From positions 81,617,895 through 81,681,894 of the forward strand of contig CM077676.1 in the NCBI GenBank assembly GCA_039707655.1: a DNA stretch of 64,000 nucleotides. Reading direction: 5' to 3'. Origin of the DNA: Elymus sibiricus. Its lineage: Eukaryota; Streptophyta; Magnoliopsida; Poales; Poaceae. The position numbers and the translations under genes are program-made. This document shows positions 60,937-64,000 of the stretch, piece after piece. Within the stretch, counting starts at the first letter, position 1. Every line of letters begins with the position of its first letter. The notes below the pieces were generated by a model. It did not search any database and had not been told where the DNA came from. It saw only the letters and a program-made list of their open reading frames with translations.

Positions 60937-61612
60937 TTAAATGCATGAAAAATAGCAAATGAAGTTAGAAAGGGTTGAAATTTGAGGATGTGGCTTTGAA
61001 TGGTGCATATTAAATGCACAAAAAGTCTGGAGTTGAAATAAGTTTAAAAAAATGAAATGCCTTTCTAACAGATGAGTTTTCGTTCGAAACCTTGATACTT
61101 CGAAGGAGATGGTCCAGTTTGTACACGAAGTGCATCCAGTTTTTACCGTAACCCTGTCAACTTTTTATCACATGCTATGTGGGTGAAATGATGATACCAT
61201 GCCAAGTTTCAACCTTTTCAGAGTTCATTTGTAGTGCTTTTCAATTTTAGGGTCATTTAGCTCAAAAAAAACATTAAATGCATGAAAAATAGCAAATGAA
61301 GTTAGAAAGGCTTGAAATTTGAGGATGTGGCTTCGAATGGTGCATATTGAATGCACAAAAAGTCTGGAGTTGAAATAAGTTTAAAAAAATGAAATGCCTT
61401 TGTAACAGATGAGTTTTCGTTCGAAACCTTGATACTTCGTAGGAGATGGTCCAGTTTGTACACGAAGTGCATCCAGTTTTTGCCGTAACCCTCTCAACTT
61501 TTTATCACATGCTATGTGGGTGAAATGATGATACCATGCCAAGTTTCAACCTTTTCAGAGTTTATTTGTAGTGCTTTTCAATTTCAGGGTCATTAAGCTC
61601 AAAAAAAAATCA
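60937..61612. repeat. X-W pair preceding the terminal tetramers
   Basis: Starts are 60937 (X, with TTTTTACCG, CAATTTTAGGG and AAAAAAAACATTAAATG) and 61274 (W, with GGCTTGAAATTTG, CTTCGAATGG, CGTTCG, CTTCGTAGGAG and CATTAAGCTC). They continue the Z unit at 60610 and lead into D-A, the same order as at 1663-3338. Confidence 0.8.
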
Positions 61613-63974
61613 TTAAATGCATGAAAAATAGCAAATGAAGTTAGAAAGGGTTGAAATTTGAGGATGTGGCTTTGAATGGTGCATATTGAATGCACAAAAA
61701 GTCTGGAGTTGAAATAAGTTTCAAAAAAATGAAATGCCGTTGTAACAGATGAGTTTTCGTCCGAAACCTTGATACTTCGAAGGAGATGGTCCAGTTTGTA
61801 CACGAAGTGCATCCAGTTTTTTCTGTAACCCTCTCAACTTTTTAGCACATGCTATGTGGGTGAAATGATGATACCATGCCAAGTTTCAACCTTTTCAGAG
61901 TTCATTTGTAGTGCTTTTCAATTTCAGGGTCATTTAGCTCAAAAAAATCATTAAATGCATGAAAAATAGCAAATGAAGTTAGAAAGGGTTGAAATTTGAG
62001 GATGTGGCTTTGAATGGTGCATATTGAATGCACAAAAAGTCTGGAGTTGAAATAAGTTTAAAAAAAATGAAATGCGTTTGTAACACATGAGTTTTCGTCC
62101 GAAACCTTGATACTTCGAAGGAGATGGTCCAGTTTGTACACGAACTGCATCCAGTTTTTTCTGTAACCCTCTCAACTTTTTAGCACATGCTATGTGGGTC
62201 AAATGATGATACCATGCCAAGTTTCAGCCTTTTCAGAGTTCATTTGTAGTGCTTTTCAATTTCAGGGTCATTTAGCTCAAAAAATCATTAAATGCATGAA
62301 AAATAGCAAATGAAGTTAGAAAGGGTTGAAATTTGAGCATGTGGCTTTGAATGGTGCATATTTAATGCACAAAAAGTCTGGAGTTGAAATAAGTTTAAAA
62401 AAATGAAATGCCTTTGTAACAGATGAGTTTTCGTCCGAAACCTTGATACTTCGAAGGAGATGGTCCAGTTTGTACACGAAGTGCATCCAGTTTTTGCCGT
62501 AACCCTCTCAACTTTTTAGCACATGCTATGTGGGTGAAATGATGATACCATGCCAAATTTCAACCTTTTCAGAGTTCATTTGTAGTGCTTTTCAATTTCA
62601 GGGTCATTTAGCTCAAAAAAATCATTAAATGCATGAAAAATAGCAAATGAAGTTAGAAAGGGTTGAAATTTGAGGATTTGGCTTTGAATGGTGCATATTG
62701 AATGCACAAAAAGTCAGGAGTTGAAATAAGTTTAAAAAAATGAAATGCTTTTGTAACAGATGAGTTTTCGTCCGAAACCTTGATACTTCGAAGGAGATGG
62801 TCCAGTTTGTACACGAAGTGCATCCAGTTTTTGCCGTAACCCTCTCAACTTTTTATCACATGCTATGTGGGTGAAATGATGATACCATGCCAAGTTTCAA
62901 CCTTTTCAGAGTTTATTTGTAGTGCTTTTCAATTTCAGGGTCATTAAGCTCAAAAAAAATCATTAAATGCATGAAAAATAGCAAATGAAGTTAGAAAGGG
63001 TTGAAATTTGAGGATGTGGCTTTGAATGGTGCATATTGAATGCACAAAAAGTCTGGAGTTGAAATAAGTTTCAAAAAAATGAAATGCCGTTGTAACAGAT
63101 GAGTTTTCGTCCGAAACCTTGATACTTCGAAGGAGATGGTCCAGTTTGTACACGAAGTGCATCCAGTTTTTTCTGTAACCCTCTCAACTTTTTAGCACAT
63201 GCTATGTGGGTGAAATGATGATACCATGCCAAGTTTCAACCTTTTCAGAGTTCATTTGTAGTGCTTTTCAATTTCAGGGTCATTTAGCTCAAAAAAATCA
63301 TTAAATGCATGAAAAATAGCAAATGAAGTTAGAAAGGGTTGAAATTTGAGGATGTGGCTTTGAATGGTGCATATTGAATGCACAAAAAGTATGGAGTTGA
63401 AATAAGTTTAAAAAAAATGAAATGCGTTTGTAACACATGAGTTTTCGTCCGAAACCTTGATACTTCGAAGGAGATGGTCCGGTTTGTACACGAACTGCAT
63501 CCAGTTTTTTCTGTAACCCTCTCAACTTTTTAGCACATGCTATGTGGGTCAAATGATGATACCATGCCAAGTTTCAGCCTTCTCAGAGTTCATTTGTAGT
63601 GCTTTTCAATTTCAGGGTCATTTAGCTCAAAAAATCATTAAATGCATGAAAAATAGCAAATGAAGTTAGAAAGGGTTGAAATTTGAGGATGTGGCTTTGA
63701 ATGGTGCATATTTAATGCACAAAAAGTCTGGAGTTGAAATAAGTTTAAAAAAATGAAATGCCTTTGTAACAGATGAGTTTTCGTCCGAAACCTTGATACT
63801 TCGAAGGAGATGGTCCAGTTTGTACACGAAGTGCATCCAGTTTTTGCCGTAACCCTCTCAACTTTTTAGCACATGCTATGTGGGTGAAATGATGATACCA
63901 TGCCAAGTTTCAACCTTTTCAGAGTTCATTTGTAGTGCTTTTCAATTTCAGGGTCATTTAGCTCAAAAAAATCA
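61613..63974. repeat. D-A-Y-C tetramer higher-order repeat, 1,350 bp, then D-A-Y
   Basis: Copy 1 starts at 61613 (D, AAGTTTCAAAAAAATG), 61951 (A, TTTTTTCTG), 62288 (Y, private GAGCATGTGG) and 62625 (C, private AAAGTCAGGAG). Copy 2 starts at 62963 (D, same interrupted A-tract), 63301 (A, private GGTCCGGTTTG and CCTTCTCAG) and 63638 (Y). The shared TTTCAAAAAAATG in both D units shows they moved together. Confidence 0.85.
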
Positions 63975-64000
63975 TTAAATGCATGAAAAATAGCAAATGA
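63975..64000. repeat. Partial trailing monomer
   Basis: Only the first 26 bases of a unit are present, ending AGCAAATGA. The array continues past the right edge. The window's first base follows this same point in the monomer, so the window holds close to a whole number of units. Confidence 0.85.

Larger units (their letters stand above)
1..64000. repeat. Continuous Afa/pAs1-like satellite array, ~337-bp monomer, 189 full units
   Basis: Every stretch of the window is the same unit in one orientation, head to tail, with no insertion and no unique spacer. Unit starts (TTAAATGCAT; TTAAATGTAT at 30959) run from 313 to 63975. Steps are mostly 337 or 338, with 336 and 339 from A-tract slippage and 327/328 from a recurrent 9-bp deletion. 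The family call rests on two matches to what I remember of the standard Afa primers AS-A and AS-B: GAGGATGTGGCTTTGAATGG (one substitution, one extra T) and the complement of TCAGAGTTCATTTGTAGTGC (18 of 20). They face each other about 255 bp apart. One GTAC site per unit agrees with the AfaI ladder that named the family. The unit is AT-rich. Known: Afa repeats are Triticeae heterochromatic satellites, abundant in the wheat D genome and present in barley relatives. Inferred: the host is a Triticeae grass. A homologous satellite in another grass tribe is the main alternative. Confidence 0.9.

Noticed and set aside
61246..61252. Plant telomere heptamer TTTAGGG
   Set aside because: A single copy, produced by a C-to-T change in the normal TTTCAGGG of one unit. 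There is no tandem telomeric run.
1..64000. CRISPR array
   Set aside because: The period is ~337 bp of continuous similarity with no unique spacers and no cas genes. The repeats are satellite monomers.
1..64000. Transposon or LTR insertion within the array
   Set aside because: No break in the ~337-bp register was seen. All length deviations are A-tract slippage, other single-base indels or the 9-bp deletion. No target-site duplications, LTR ends or terminal inverted repeats were found.

Overview
The whole 64,000-base window is one uninterrupted tandem array of a satellite DNA. I find no gene, RNA gene, transposon or unique sequence in it. Using the motif TTAAATGCAT (once TTAAATGTAT, at 30959) as the unit start, there are 190 starts from 313 to 63975, so 189 complete monomers plus a partial unit at each end. 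All run in the same direction. Mean monomer length is 336.8 bp (mostly 337 or 338, with extremes of 327 and 339).

The monomer looks like the Afa (pAs1-type, about 340 bp) satellite of Triticeae grasses. It carries close matches, in the right orientation, to both PCR primers classically used for that family (as I remember them). They bracket about 255 bp. It also has one GTAC (AfaI/RsaI) site in essentially every unit, the site the family is named for. I infer heterochromatin of a wheat/Aegilops/barley-type grass; the species cannot be read from the sequence.

Monomers fall into recurring subtypes, named here by diagnostic variants. A: GCGTTTGTAACACATG, CGAACTGC, GGGTCAAATG, TTCAGCC. B: CCTTTGTAAC with TTTTTGCCG; from about 19.9 kb onward often TGCATGCAC with TTTATGCCG. 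C: GAGGATTTGG, GCTTTTGTAAC, TTTATCACATG. D: GCCGTTGTAAC, TTTTTTCTG. E: GACTTTGTAAC, GTGGATCC. L: CCTTTGTAAC with TTTTTGCTG. W: CGTTCG with CTTCGTAGG. X: ATTAAATGC, CTTTCTAAC, CGTTCG. Y: ATTTAATGC. Z: CTTCGAATGG, CTTCCGAAACC, usually a 9-bp deletion. Their order is not random. It forms higher-order repeats whose period changes along the array.

Layout: W-D-A trimers (2.3-4.35 kb); A-L-C trimers (5.0-7.05 kb); A-D-A-B-C pentamers (7.05-10.4 kb); A-B-C-E tetramer then A-B-C-E-A-B' hexamers of 2,025 bp (10.4-17.85 kb); a 13-monomer, 4,375-bp period repeated segment (18.6-26.0 kb); A-B-C-X tetramers (26.9-29.6 kb); an octamer of 2,678 bp (33.3-38.7 kb); a perfect-register decamer duplication of 3,378 bp (41.7-48.5 kb); A-B-C'-C-L pentamers (49.5-54.5 kb); a heptamer of 2,351 bp (56.6-60.9 kb); and D-A-Y-C tetramers to the end. 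An L-Z-X-W-D-A module occurs near both ends of the window.

Nothing here works together as a gene system. The biological content is the array itself: nested unequal-exchange duplications, chimeric monomers, a CpG cluster confined to about 90 bp of each unit, and small dyads whose stems are conserved while their loops vary. All comparisons were by eye; no alignment or database search was run.
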